Below are positions 45,101 through 51,744 of a DNA stretch of 64,000 bases, in pieces; position 1 is the stretch's first letter; each line of letters begins with the position of its first letter. This stretch comes from Candidatus Latescibacterota bacterium (GTDB taxonomy: Bacteria > JAAXHH01). The translations under genes and the position numbers were made by a program. The stretch is from the NCBI GenBank assembly GCA_022823465.1, contig JAJEHX010000025.1, positions 1 through 64,000 of the forward strand, written 5' to 3'. A model generated the notes under the pieces. That model was not told the DNA's origin and searched no databases. It saw nothing but the letters and a program-made list of their open reading frames with translations.

Positions 45101-45627
45101 ACCTGGCGCGCACATCCATCTGGGACAAACTGAAGTGGCGCTATCCCAGGGCGGATGAAAGCCTGCGCGAGTTGACCCGGTACGCCCGAATCGAGACGGA
45201 ATTGCCGGTACTGCTGGACAGGCTGCTGCTCAGCCAGGAATACGACGCCTACGGCCAGGCGTCGGAGCACGTGAATCTCATGACCCTGCACGCGGCCAAG
45301 GGGCTGGAATTCCCGGTCGTCTTCGTCGTGGGCTGTGAGGACGGCCTGGTGCCCTTGCAACACGACGGCATGGAGTCCGACCTGGACGAAGAACGCCGTC
45401 TGTTTTACGTGGCCATGACCCGGGCAAAGGAACGGCTTTACCTGGTCCGATCCAAAAAGCGCATGCTGTTCGGCGAGACGCGCTCGACCCGGCCATCACC
45501 CTTCCTGACAGATATCGAAGAACAGTTGAAACAGTACGACGATCCCCGTGGAACGCAAAATCCGGACCGGCGCCGGCGGAAAAAGAAAAAACCGAAACCG
45601 TCGAACCAACTGGGCCTGTTCGGATAG
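42124..45627 (+). CDS. Endonuclease Q-like PHP nuclease fused to UvrD/PcrA-type helicase
   Basis: 1167 residues from a TTG start with AGGAGG five bases upstream. Residues 1-430 are a PHP nuclease of the TIGR00375/EndoQ kind: HADLHLHSHYSRATS, a zinc-finger-like region with GHRKC (Cys279) and CPDC (296-299), and RVEELADREEGKRPP. After an acidic, Pro-rich linker (about 430-512) comes an SF1A helicase with motif I GPGTGKT near 536, Ia FTNKAAGELKSRL, II VDEYQDI near 709, III GDPNQAIYGFRGAD, IV ENYRS, V MTLHAAKGLEFPVVF and VI EERRLFYVAMTRAKERL. A basic stretch then ends in QLGLF at 1162-1166, resembling a beta-clamp motif. EndoQ cuts 5' of deaminated bases and AP sites; the helicase would open the nick. 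Confidence 0.85.
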   Translation: MPFHADLHLHSHYSRATSKNLNLEHLYKWAQLKGIRVVGTGDFVHPGWMDELEEKLQPAEEGLFRLKPEHENAMRDQVPAACRAPVRFMLTVEISNIYKRLGRVRKVHNIILAPGFEAAKTIQARLGAIGNIRSDGRPILGLDSRDLLEITLETDPMACLIPAHVWTPWFSALGSRGGFDLISDCYGDLTEHIFAVETGLSSDPLMNWRLEQLDPYALVSNSDAHSPGKLGRETTLFDTSCSYPAIYSALSDPEEDGLTGTVEFYPEEGKYHYDGHRKCRRRMHPRETIAEKGICPDCGKPVTVGVMARVEELADREEGKRPPRARHFFSVIPLPEIIGEAKQVGPGTKTVDTIYQAMVSRLGSELGILLEIPEDDIAQVAGPLIAEGIRRMRFGEVDILPGYDGDYGVIKLFNPADRLGGDRQIALLDELPVEPKTPLRKEPVRDDASEMEEEAPIRANGTVEVTAPPPFVPEMPESVDQAVVDASPEPHESAPSVTVAEAPEPREDASLMDIPLNEDQRKAVRHREGHLLIVAGPGTGKTHTLTHRMACLARQDTTPDRMLAVTFTNKAAGELKSRLGDLLDSEARHAMVGTFHGICLALMRQWSRHVSIPFSLSVATPDDQDRVARAQWPLDNTTQRRRRLEEVARWKASGRTGEIPEAVSAYTRLLRRHGLLDFDDVILETTKLLHSDERFRQSVHERFRYVFVDEYQDINPAQHALLKILVEGGARITAIGDPNQAIYGFRGADTRYFHSFEDDFPGAKVQYLKENYRSAASLLDASSQVMGASDVTAAPPLVAALYVQGHLVIRETRSDKAEAEYVVHQIERMVGGTSHFSQDSGRLEDGADPGEERSFGDIAVLYRMNSQHTAVVEALDRSGIPYQVAGDTSLINRPGVQEMVTLLQLGDGRTVTTGSALRCLSSTIDGLGDRTVELIEDLWKQRTQITIDHVGELMDHPRLLMKRSRIGVEALMSDLKTMNSDLEKRTAADILKNLARTSIWDKLKWRYPRADESLRELTRYARIETELPVLLDRLLLSQEYDAYGQASEHVNLMTLHAAKGLEFPVVFVVGCEDGLVPLQHDGMESDLDEERRLFYVAMTRAKERLYLVRSKKRMLFGETRSTRPSPFLTDIEEQLKQYDDPRGTQNPDRRRRKKKKPKPSNQLGLFG

Positions 45628-45681
45628 AACCGGTCTCCCGAGAGAAACCGGGCGGACCCGTTCATCAAGAAAGGAGACACC

Positions 45682-46326
45682 ATGTTCAATAAAAAGCACA
45701 CCCTGCCGATCGCGTTCATCGCGGGCCTGCTCGCGTTTACCGTGTACACCGTGGCCAGGTCCGGCGGCGAACCGGCGCCTCAATCCGGCGAGGCCGCGCA
45801 GGCCGGGCAATACGCGGTGGCGACCTTCGCCGGTGGCTGTTTCTGGTGCATGGAGCCGCCCTATGACGAACTGGACGGTGTCATTTCCACCATCGTGGGA
45901 TACACCGGCGGGCATCTGCGCAATCCGACCTACGGAGAGGTGACCGCGGGCAATACCGGGCACACGGAAGCCATGGAAGTTCGCTACGATCCCTCGAAGA
46001 TAACCTACCAGGAACTGCTGGACGTCTTCTGGGTAAACATCGATCCCACGGTGGACGACCGCCAGTTCTGCGACAGGGGCAGCCAGTACCGCGCGGGGAT
46101 ATTCTATCATGACGCCGAACAGAAAGCGCTGGCCGAGGCGTCGAAGCAGAAAGTGATCGATTCCGGACGTTTTGATCGCGTGGTGACCGAGGTGACCCCG
46201 GCGTCGACCTTTTACGAGGCGGAAGATTACCACCAGGACTACTACAAGAAAAACCCTTTGAGATACAAGTTCTACCGGTACAATTGTGGTAGGGACAGGC
46301 GTCTTGAGGAACTCTGGGGCAATTGA
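45682..46326 (+). CDS. msrA: Peptide-methionine (S)-S-oxide reductase, exported form
   Basis: 214 residues. A hydrophobic N-terminus (about 8-28) suggests export or membrane anchoring, then the MsrA fold with the catalytic GGCFWCMEPPYDELDG, YTGG, the GHTEAMEV strand, NIDPTVDDRQFCDRGSQYR, and EDYHQDYYKKNP. Resolving Cys candidates are at CDRGSQ and near the C-terminus (NCGRDRR). AAAGGAG precedes the ATG. It repairs oxidised methionine, presumably in the envelope. It shares a transcript with the GerW-like and DUF2953 genes. Confidence 0.93.
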   Translation: MFNKKHTLPIAFIAGLLAFTVYTVARSGGEPAPQSGEAAQAGQYAVATFAGGCFWCMEPPYDELDGVISTIVGYTGGHLRNPTYGEVTAGNTGHTEAMEVRYDPSKITYQELLDVFWVNIDPTVDDRQFCDRGSQYRAGIFYHDAEQKALAEASKQKVIDSGRFDRVVTEVTPASTFYEAEDYHQDYYKKNPLRYKFYRYNCGRDRRLEELWGN

Positions 46327-46367
46327 CCGTACCTTCATCGCAATCGAAAACTCACAGGAGCATGGGC

Positions 46368-46724
46368 ATGGCTGAACTGGAGGATCTGGTCAAAACCACC
46401 CTGGGCGAGCTCAGGGAGGTGGCCAAAGCGCAGTCCGTTGTCGGCGACCCCGTCGAAATGGGAGATACGAAGGTCATCCCCCTGGTCAAACTGGGTTTTG
46501 GCTTCGGCGGCGGCGGGACGTCGGGCAAAGACGGATCACGGAGCGGCAGTGGAGGAGGAGGCGGTGTTCAACCGGTCGCCGTGCTGGTCGTCAGGGATGG
46601 AGAAGTCCGGCTGGAGCGGATGTCGGGACAGTCGGGCGTATCCTCGGCCACACATACCGTGGTCGACCTGCTGAAGTCCGTGCTGGACAGATTCACAAAG
46701 CCGGGCGAACGTAAAGAAAGCTAA
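46368..46724 (+). CDS. GerW/YtfJ-family protein
   Basis: About 118 residues from the ATG at 46368, which has AGGAG seven bases ahead (an ATG six bases earlier is too close to it). The family marks are clear: LVKTTLGELREVAKAQSVVGDPVE, VIPLVKLGFGFGGGG, a Gly/Ser-rich loop, and VAVLVVRDGEVRLERM. In Bacillus the homologue YtfJ/GerW is needed for spore germination, but the family is widespread in bacteria that make no spores and its molecular role is unknown. It is followed by its usual partner, a DUF2953 protein. Confidence 0.88.
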   Translation: MAELEDLVKTTLGELREVAKAQSVVGDPVEMGDTKVIPLVKLGFGFGGGGTSGKDGSRSGSGGGGGVQPVAVLVVRDGEVRLERMSGQSGVSSATHTVVDLLKSVLDRFTKPGERKES

Positions 46725-46727
46725 GCC

Positions 46728-47366
46728 GTGCTCCCGACCTTCGAACCCTATCTTCTCATACCTGTCGCCGTTCTGCTCTCGGTGCTGTTGCTCCTCGCAA
46801 TTCCCGTGACGATCTCCTTCTCGGTCGTTCGCCGGGAGGCGTTATCGGGCAGGATCACGATCGGGTGGTTGTTCGGACTGCTCCAATTCACTCCTTCTAA
46901 ACCCGGAAGCACAGCTCGTACCCCAAAAAAGCGCAGGCCGGCCGCCGATCGGGCTCAACCGGATGATTCCCCGGGGAAAACGCCGTCCGCGGCGCCGCGG
47001 ACGGCGGCGAAACGTTTCATGGCGTTGCTGAAGAGTAAGGGATTCATGCGGGGCGTGCTGAAGTGCACGCGTGGCATGGCGACGCGCGTGCGGTTCGTAT
47101 CTCTGCGTATCGCCGGGCGGTTCGGGCTCGGGAATCCCTATGACACGGGCCGCCTCTGGGGCTATATCTGCGCATTCACCGGGTTTCTTCATGGCGCCGA
47201 CCGCGTCCGGCTGCTTGTCGAACCCGAATTTGACGAAGCCATATTGGAGTTCGATGGAGAAGGCGAGCTTCGCGTCGTTCCCGTCACCCTGTTCTGGCCT
47301 GCCGCGCGGTTCGTTCTTTCTCCCGCCACGCTTCGCGCGGCCTGGACGGCGGCGAGGCGCCGGTAA
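46728..47366 (+). CDS. DUF2953-like membrane protein, partner of GerW
   Basis: 212 residues from a GTG start three bases after the GerW-like stop. N-terminal membrane helix at about 7-33, a basic Pro-rich cytosolic or periplasmic region (60-95), and a C-terminal domain with RFVSLRIAGRFGLGNPYDTGRLWGY and LVEPEFDEAILEFDGEGELRVVP, the DUF2953 wording. In Bacillus ytfI (DUF2953) stands next to ytfJ, so the pairing supports both calls. Function unknown; a membrane platform for the GerW protein is an inference. Confidence 0.75.
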   Translation: MLPTFEPYLLIPVAVLLSVLLLLAIPVTISFSVVRREALSGRITIGWLFGLLQFTPSKPGSTARTPKKRRPAADRAQPDDSPGKTPSAAPRTAAKRFMALLKSKGFMRGVLKCTRGMATRVRFVSLRIAGRFGLGNPYDTGRLWGYICAFTGFLHGADRVRLLVEPEFDEAILEFDGEGELRVVPVTLFWPAARFVLSPATLRAAWTAARRR

Positions 47367-47399
47367 TCCGAGGACCATCCACAGATTTCAGGAGCATAC

Positions 47400-49115
47400 A
47401 TGTCATCCCCCCTTCGCAGCACCCAGTGGTTCGGCCCCAAAGACAAAGTGGGATTCATCCACCGAAGCTGGATGAAGAACCAGGGGCTTCCGGATCACGT
47501 CTTCGACGGCCGGCCCGTCATCGGCATCTGCAACACCTGGTCGGAACTGACGCCATGCAACGCCCATTTCCGCATCATCGCGGAACGGGTCCGACGCGGC
47601 GTATACGAAGCGGGCGGGTTCCCGGTGGAATTCCCCGTCATGTCCCTGGGCGAGCCCCTTATGCGGCCCACGACCATGCTGTTCCGCAACCTGGTCAGCA
47701 TGGACGTGGAGGAGACCATCCGGGCAAATCCCCTCGACGGGGTCATATTGCTCGTCGGTTGCGACAAGACCACCCCGGCCCTGCTCATGGGCGCGGCAAG
47801 CTGCGATCTGCCCACCCTGGCGATTTCAGGCGGCCCCATGCTCAACGGCCGGTTCAGAGGCAGGAATATCGGTTCCGGCACGGACGTCTACAAGTTCAGC
47901 GACGAGGTGCGCGCCGGGACGATGAGCGAAGAGGAGTTCCTTGAAGCGGAATCCTGCATGAACCGGTCCACCGGCCACTGCATGACCATGGGTACGGCCT
48001 CGACCATGGCCAGTGTCGTGGAAGCGCTGGGCCTGGGCATGCCCGGCAACGCCGCCATACCCGCGGCCGATGCCCGGCGGATGAAGCTGGCTCACGAGGC
48101 GGGCCGCCGCGTGGTGGAGATGGTCCGCGAGGACCTGCGCATGTCCAGGGTCGTCACGCGCAAGGCCCTCGAGAACGCCATCCGGGTGGTCGGGGCCATC
48201 GGCGGTTCCACCAACTCGGTCGTGCACCTGCTGGCCATCGCGGGCCGCCTCGGCGTCGACCTCTCCCTGGAGGACTGGGACCGCCTGGGCTGCGACATCC
48301 CGTGCATCGTGAACCTGATGCCGTCGGGCCAGTACCTGATGGAAGATTTCTATTACGCGGGCGGGTTGCCCGCCGTGATACGGGAACTGGGCGGCCTGAT
48401 CCATCGCGACGCCCTGACCGTGAACGGCAGGACCATCGGTGAAAACACGGCCGACGCGCCTTGCCACGACCGGGATGTGATCCGTACCCTGGACGCCCCG
48501 CTGACCCCGACCGGCGGACTCGCCGTGCTCAAGGGCAATCTGTGTCCGGGCGGCGCCATCATCAAGCCCTCGGCGGCATCGCGTGAACTGATGCGGCACC
48601 GCGGCCGCGCCGTGGTTTTCGAAAACATCGAAGACCTCCATGACCGCATCGACGATCCGGACCTGGACGTGGACGCGGACAGCGTCCTGGTGCTGAAGAA
48701 CTGCGGGCCCAAGGGCTATCCGGGCATGGCCGAAGTGGGAAACATGCCTCTGCCGTCGAAACTGCTCCAGCAGGGCGTCACGGACATGGTCCGCATCTCC
48801 GACGCGCGCATGAGCGGCACGGCCTACGGCACGGTCGTGCTCCACACGGCGCCTGAGGCCGCGGCGGGCGGCACGCTGGCCCTCGTGCAGGACGGCGACA
48901 TGATCGAACTTGACGTCGGCGAGCGGTGCCTCGAACTCGATGTGCCCGGGGATGAGCTGGCCCGTAGACGAGCCCGCTGGACGCCGCCCGAACCGGCGAC
49001 CGACCGGGGATACTGCCGGCTGTACGTGGACCACGTGCTCCAGGCCGACCGGGGCGTGGACTTCGATTTTCTGGTCGGCGGCAGCGGCGCGCCGGTCGCG
49101 AGGGATTCACACTAG
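47400..49115 (+). CDS. IlvD/Edd-family sugar-acid dehydratase
   Basis: 571 residues. Fe-S enzyme that removes water from an aldonate to give a 2-keto-3-deoxy acid, or from dihydroxy acids in branched-chain synthesis. The cluster cysteines are C53 (NTWSELTPCN), C121 (GCDKTTPA) and C194 (TGHCMTMGTAST); their spacing of 68 and 73 and the length of 571 match the pentonate dehydratases better than IlvD. The active-site Ser region RMSGTAYGT is present. It precedes a PhyH oxygenase and a sugar isomerase/epimerase, which favours a catabolic role. Substrate not determined. Confidence 0.85.
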   Translation: MSSPLRSTQWFGPKDKVGFIHRSWMKNQGLPDHVFDGRPVIGICNTWSELTPCNAHFRIIAERVRRGVYEAGGFPVEFPVMSLGEPLMRPTTMLFRNLVSMDVEETIRANPLDGVILLVGCDKTTPALLMGAASCDLPTLAISGGPMLNGRFRGRNIGSGTDVYKFSDEVRAGTMSEEEFLEAESCMNRSTGHCMTMGTASTMASVVEALGLGMPGNAAIPAADARRMKLAHEAGRRVVEMVREDLRMSRVVTRKALENAIRVVGAIGGSTNSVVHLLAIAGRLGVDLSLEDWDRLGCDIPCIVNLMPSGQYLMEDFYYAGGLPAVIRELGGLIHRDALTVNGRTIGENTADAPCHDRDVIRTLDAPLTPTGGLAVLKGNLCPGGAIIKPSAASRELMRHRGRAVVFENIEDLHDRIDDPDLDVDADSVLVLKNCGPKGYPGMAEVGNMPLPSKLLQQGVTDMVRISDARMSGTAYGTVVLHTAPEAAAGGTLALVQDGDMIELDVGERCLELDVPGDELARRRARWTPPEPATDRGYCRLYVDHVLQADRGVDFDFLVGGSGAPVARDSH

Positions 49116-49132
49116 CCTGCCGGGAGGCTGTA

Positions 49133-49813
49133 ATGCTTAAGGTGCCGGACGACGCCTCTTCATGCTTCGCGGAGAACGGCTTTATTATGGCCGAAGCCGT
49201 GTTCACGCCAGAAGAAATGGCGGCGTGCAAGACCATCGCGAAAGATCTCGTGGAAAACACGTCGGGGCCGTCGGGCGTGCAGGTCTGGATGTGCGACACC
49301 ATCCCGACCCTCTTCGAATCGATCTCGTGCGACCCGCGGATGGCGGCCATCCTGCGGCCTTTGATCGGTCCCCGCATCGAGTTCCTCAGCGCGAAGCCCG
49401 TCTTCAAGTCCTCCCGCATCCACTTCGCCTCGCCCTGGCACCAGGACCAGGCGTACTGGGGCGGCGCGACCAAGTACTCCGCCTGGATCGCCCTCGAAGA
49501 CGCGACGCCGGAAAACGGCTGCCTGCGGGTCATCCCCGGCTCCCATCGCCGGACGCGGGACCATGCGTCCGTGCGGGACGCCAGGGGGTTCACCAACCGC
49601 GTTTCAGACGAGGAGCTCAAGGGCGAGCGGATGGTGGACGTGGAAATGAAATGCGGAGACGTGCTGGTGTTTCACGACAGGCTGCTGCACAGTTCCCATG
49701 CGAACCGGTCCGGCCGGGACCGCTGGTCCTTCATTCCCACGTACAGAAACGCGGATGTGCCTGATACTTCGACGGTCTGGGCCAAATCGAAACGCATCGG
49801 CGATGTAGTTTGA
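49133..49813 (+). CDS. Phytanoyl-CoA dioxygenase (PhyH) family oxygenase
   Basis: 226 residues; Fe(II)/2-oxoglutarate oxygenase fold. The metal facial triad is visible as H-x-D in WHQDQAYWGG and the distal His in FHDRLLHSSHAN, with the 2-oxoglutarate Arg in RSGRDRWSF. Substrates of this family are very diverse and none is indicated here. Starts 18 bases after the dehydratase stop and is followed by a 93-base gap with repeats and then a sugar isomerase/epimerase gene, so a small carbohydrate or osmolyte pathway is plausible. Confidence 0.88.
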   Translation: MLKVPDDASSCFAENGFIMAEAVFTPEEMAACKTIAKDLVENTSGPSGVQVWMCDTIPTLFESISCDPRMAAILRPLIGPRIEFLSAKPVFKSSRIHFASPWHQDQAYWGGATKYSAWIALEDATPENGCLRVIPGSHRRTRDHASVRDARGFTNRVSDEELKGERMVDVEMKCGDVLVFHDRLLHSSHANRSGRDRWSFIPTYRNADVPDTSTVWAKSKRIGDVV

Positions 49814-49834
49814 CGTCGAGACGCATTGGCGACA

Positions 49835-49892
49835 CAGCCTGACGACGACGCGGTTTGACGACGCAGTCTGACGACGACACGGTTTCACCATG
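49835..49892 (+). repeat. 29-bp direct repeat between PhyH and epimerase genes
   Basis: Two adjacent copies of a 29-base unit with core CTGACGACGACGCGGTTT (second copy has ACACGG), in a short gap rich in GACGAC. It ends just before the ribosome site of the epimerase gene. Probably slippage-derived spacer. Confidence 0.7.
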
Positions 49893-49906
49893 ATCAAGGA
49901 GAAGAG

Positions 49907-50722
49907 ATGAAAATCGCCCTGCAGGAAGGCCTGCTCCCCGGGAGCACACTCGATGAAAAACTGGACTTCGCCGAATCCCTGAACGTGGAAGGACTCGAAA
50001 TATCCGGGCGGGGTCCGGCACGGCGGATCGAGGAGCTGGAATCCGCGTTGCGGAATCGCACCATACGGCTGGTCTCGCTGTGCGGCCAGGGCACCTTCGA
50101 TTTTCTGGATCCCGATACAGACAAGCGGAATCACAGCATCGCCGAGGCGAAAGAGAACCTGGAGGTATGCGGACATTTCAAGGCCGTCGGCCTGATCCTG
50201 CCCCCCATATTCGGACCGCCGCGCATCCCGGATCTCACGCCGCTGGCCGACGCCATCACCCTGGAAATGCAGTTGCTGACGGAGATTGTCCGGGACCTGG
50301 CCGAATGCGCCGCGGAGCAGAACACGAAGGTCTTGCTGGAGCCGTTGAACCGCTACGAGGAACACCTGCTGAAGCAGCAGGAACGGGGTATCGAAATCAT
50401 CAGGGGGGCCGGCGACCCGCCGTCCGCCAGCCTGCTGTGCGACTTCTTCCACATGCATATCGAGGAGACGGACACGCCCGCCACGCTGCGACGAGCCGGA
50501 CGCCGGTACGTCGGTCACGTGCACATGGCCGACAACACCCGCCAGGAGCCGGGCTCCGGGGACATCGACTGGAAAGCGGGGCTGTCCGCCCTCCGGGACA
50601 TCGGATTCGACGGATACCTGGCCTATGAATGCGGCATTACAGGAGACAGCGAAGCGGAAAGGCGGGATACCCTGGAGCGTTCCGTGAAGTTCATCCAAGG
50701 TGTAATCGGGGATTTGTCCTGA
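49907..50722 (+). CDS. Sugar phosphate isomerase/epimerase-like TIM-barrel protein
   Basis: 271 residues of the xylose-isomerase-like AP-endonuclease-2 fold. Metal ligands are placed as Glu in LLEPLNRYE, Asp-His in CDFFHMHIEET, His in GHVHMAD and Glu in LAYECGIT. Family members isomerise or epimerise free or phosphorylated sugars, keto acids or inosose. AAGGAGAAGAG lies before the ATG. Groups with the sugar-acid dehydratase upstream. Confidence 0.85.
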   Translation: MKIALQEGLLPGSTLDEKLDFAESLNVEGLEISGRGPARRIEELESALRNRTIRLVSLCGQGTFDFLDPDTDKRNHSIAEAKENLEVCGHFKAVGLILPPIFGPPRIPDLTPLADAITLEMQLLTEIVRDLAECAAEQNTKVLLEPLNRYEEHLLKQQERGIEIIRGAGDPPSASLLCDFFHMHIEETDTPATLRRAGRRYVGHVHMADNTRQEPGSGDIDWKAGLSALRDIGFDGYLAYECGITGDSEAERRDTLERSVKFIQGVIGDLS

Positions 50723-50807
50723 CCGGGGTGGACCAGGCGGGCTGGATTAACAGTGCCGTTGACGGCGCGCGAACTTCCGGTCCACGAACTTCCGGCCGAT
50801 GTACCCG

Positions 50808-51437
50808 TCACGGCAGGATGATGTCCCGGTTCTCGAAACGCAGCCTCATCAGGAATTCGGGACCGAGGGTCTTCCAGATACGCGTGACAGAAGCCCGTGC
50901 CTCGACATGGAGGGGGTCCAGGGAGATCGCCTCCACGTAGGCGTCGTGGGCCTCTTCCAGTTTATTCAGCTTCTCCAGGGTACGGCCCAGATCGAAGTAG
51001 CTTTCTACGGCCCATAACCGGTCTTTGTCCCGGGAGATCGCCTCCCGGAATTCGTTTACCGCCGCTTCGTACTGCCCGGCGGAGGCGTACAGACGGGCGG
51101 CCATCAGCCAGGAGGGCACGTAGTCCGCATCCCGTATCCTGGCCATGTGCACGTATCGAATGGCCTCCTTCACATCGCCCCGTTCAAAAAAGAGGCGGCT
51201 CATTCCCACGTAGGCCGGCGCGTAACGGTCATCGAGCTGCATCGTACTGCGCAACGCCGCTTCCGCCTGGTCGAGCGCGCCTGATTCCAGCAGACCAAGC
51301 GCCTTCGCATACTCGGCCTCAGGGGTATTGAGCGAATCCGAAAACTGCATGGTATTCGCACCGCACCGCGCGAACACCAGCACCATGATGACCAGGACCA
51401 GGCAAACCGCCGACCGGCGCACGGAAACCTCCCTCAT
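50808..51437 (-). CDS. TPR-repeat lipoprotein-like protein
   Basis: 209 residues. A hydrophobic N-terminal segment (about 8-24) ends in FARCGAN, a poor but possible lipobox, so it may be exported. About four tetratricopeptide repeats follow (ALGLLESGALDQAEAALRS, YAPAYVGMSRLFFERGDVKEAIRY, YVPSWLMAARLYASAGQYEAAVNEF, LWAVESYFDLGRTLEKLNKLEEA). A protein-interaction scaffold; partner unknown. It starts right after the tRNA-Gly terminator on the same strand, and converges on the epimerase gene with an 85-base gap that holds a duplicated CGAACTTCCGG. Confidence 0.75.
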   Translation of the reverse strand: MREVSVRRSAVCLVLVIMVLVFARCGANTMQFSDSLNTPEAEYAKALGLLESGALDQAEAALRSTMQLDDRYAPAYVGMSRLFFERGDVKEAIRYVHMARIRDADYVPSWLMAARLYASAGQYEAAVNEFREAISRDKDRLWAVESYFDLGRTLEKLNKLEEAHDAYVEAISLDPLHVEARASVTRIWKTLGPEFLMRLRFENRDIILP

Positions 51438-51440
51438 AAG

Positions 51441-51472
51441 AAAACGCCCCGCGGATAGACAAACCGCAGGGC
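51441..51472 (-). terminator. Rho-independent terminator of tRNA-Gly
   Basis: Nine-base-pair stem (arms 51464-51472 and 51446-51454, one G-T pair) with a nine-base loop and TTTT following on the minus strand. It lies seven bases after the tRNA and directly before the TPR gene. Confidence 0.8.
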
Positions 51473-51478
51473 TGCCAG

Positions 51479-51550
51479 GCGGGAAACGGGGCTCGAACCC
51501 GCGACCCTCAGCTTGGGAAGCTGATGCTCTGCCAACTGAGCTATTCCCGC
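51479..51550 (-). tRNA. tRNA-Gly, anticodon CCC
   Basis: Folds as a complete cloverleaf on the minus strand: acceptor GCGGGAA with TTCCCGC, D-stem GCTC/GAGC with AGTTGGCA loop, anticodon stem TCAGC/GCTGA around TTCCCAA (anticodon CCC, reads GGG), and T-stem GCGGG/CCCGT with loop TTCGAGC. CCA is not encoded. The next genomic base, which would be position 73, is C, whereas bacterial tRNA-Gly normally has U. Confidence 0.95.
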
Positions 51551-51588
51551 GGGATACGCAGAAGCCTTAGATGGCCGCTGCCTACCAT

Positions 51589-51618
51589 ATTCTACCCTGG
51601 CACCCCGCACCGTGTCAA
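51589..51618 (-). promoter_or_regulatory. Promoter of tRNA-Gly
   Basis: On the minus strand TTGACA (51613-51618), 18 bases, TAGAAT (51589-51594), about 38 bases before the tRNA 5' end. The spacer is GC-rich, common for stable-RNA promoters. Confidence 0.7.
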
Positions 51619-51639
51619 GCGAAATCCGGCACGGTCCGT

Positions 51640-51740
51640 ACCCCGGGTTTCCGGTCCGTCAAGGCAGTTCCAGGTCAGGCCAAGTCGGTCCGGGCCATGT
51701 CAGGACAAGTCAGCCCAGGCCAGGCAGGACCATCCATTCA
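51640..51740. repeat. Degenerate short-word array between ddl and tRNA-Gly
   Basis: A run of loosely repeated GGTCAGGC/AAGTC/GGTCCGGGCC words about 10-13 bases apart, with no coding potential. Similar CCGGTCC-type sequence occurs in the ppk1 leader and around the feoB 5' end. Confidence 0.5.
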
Positions 51741-51744
51741 CAGG

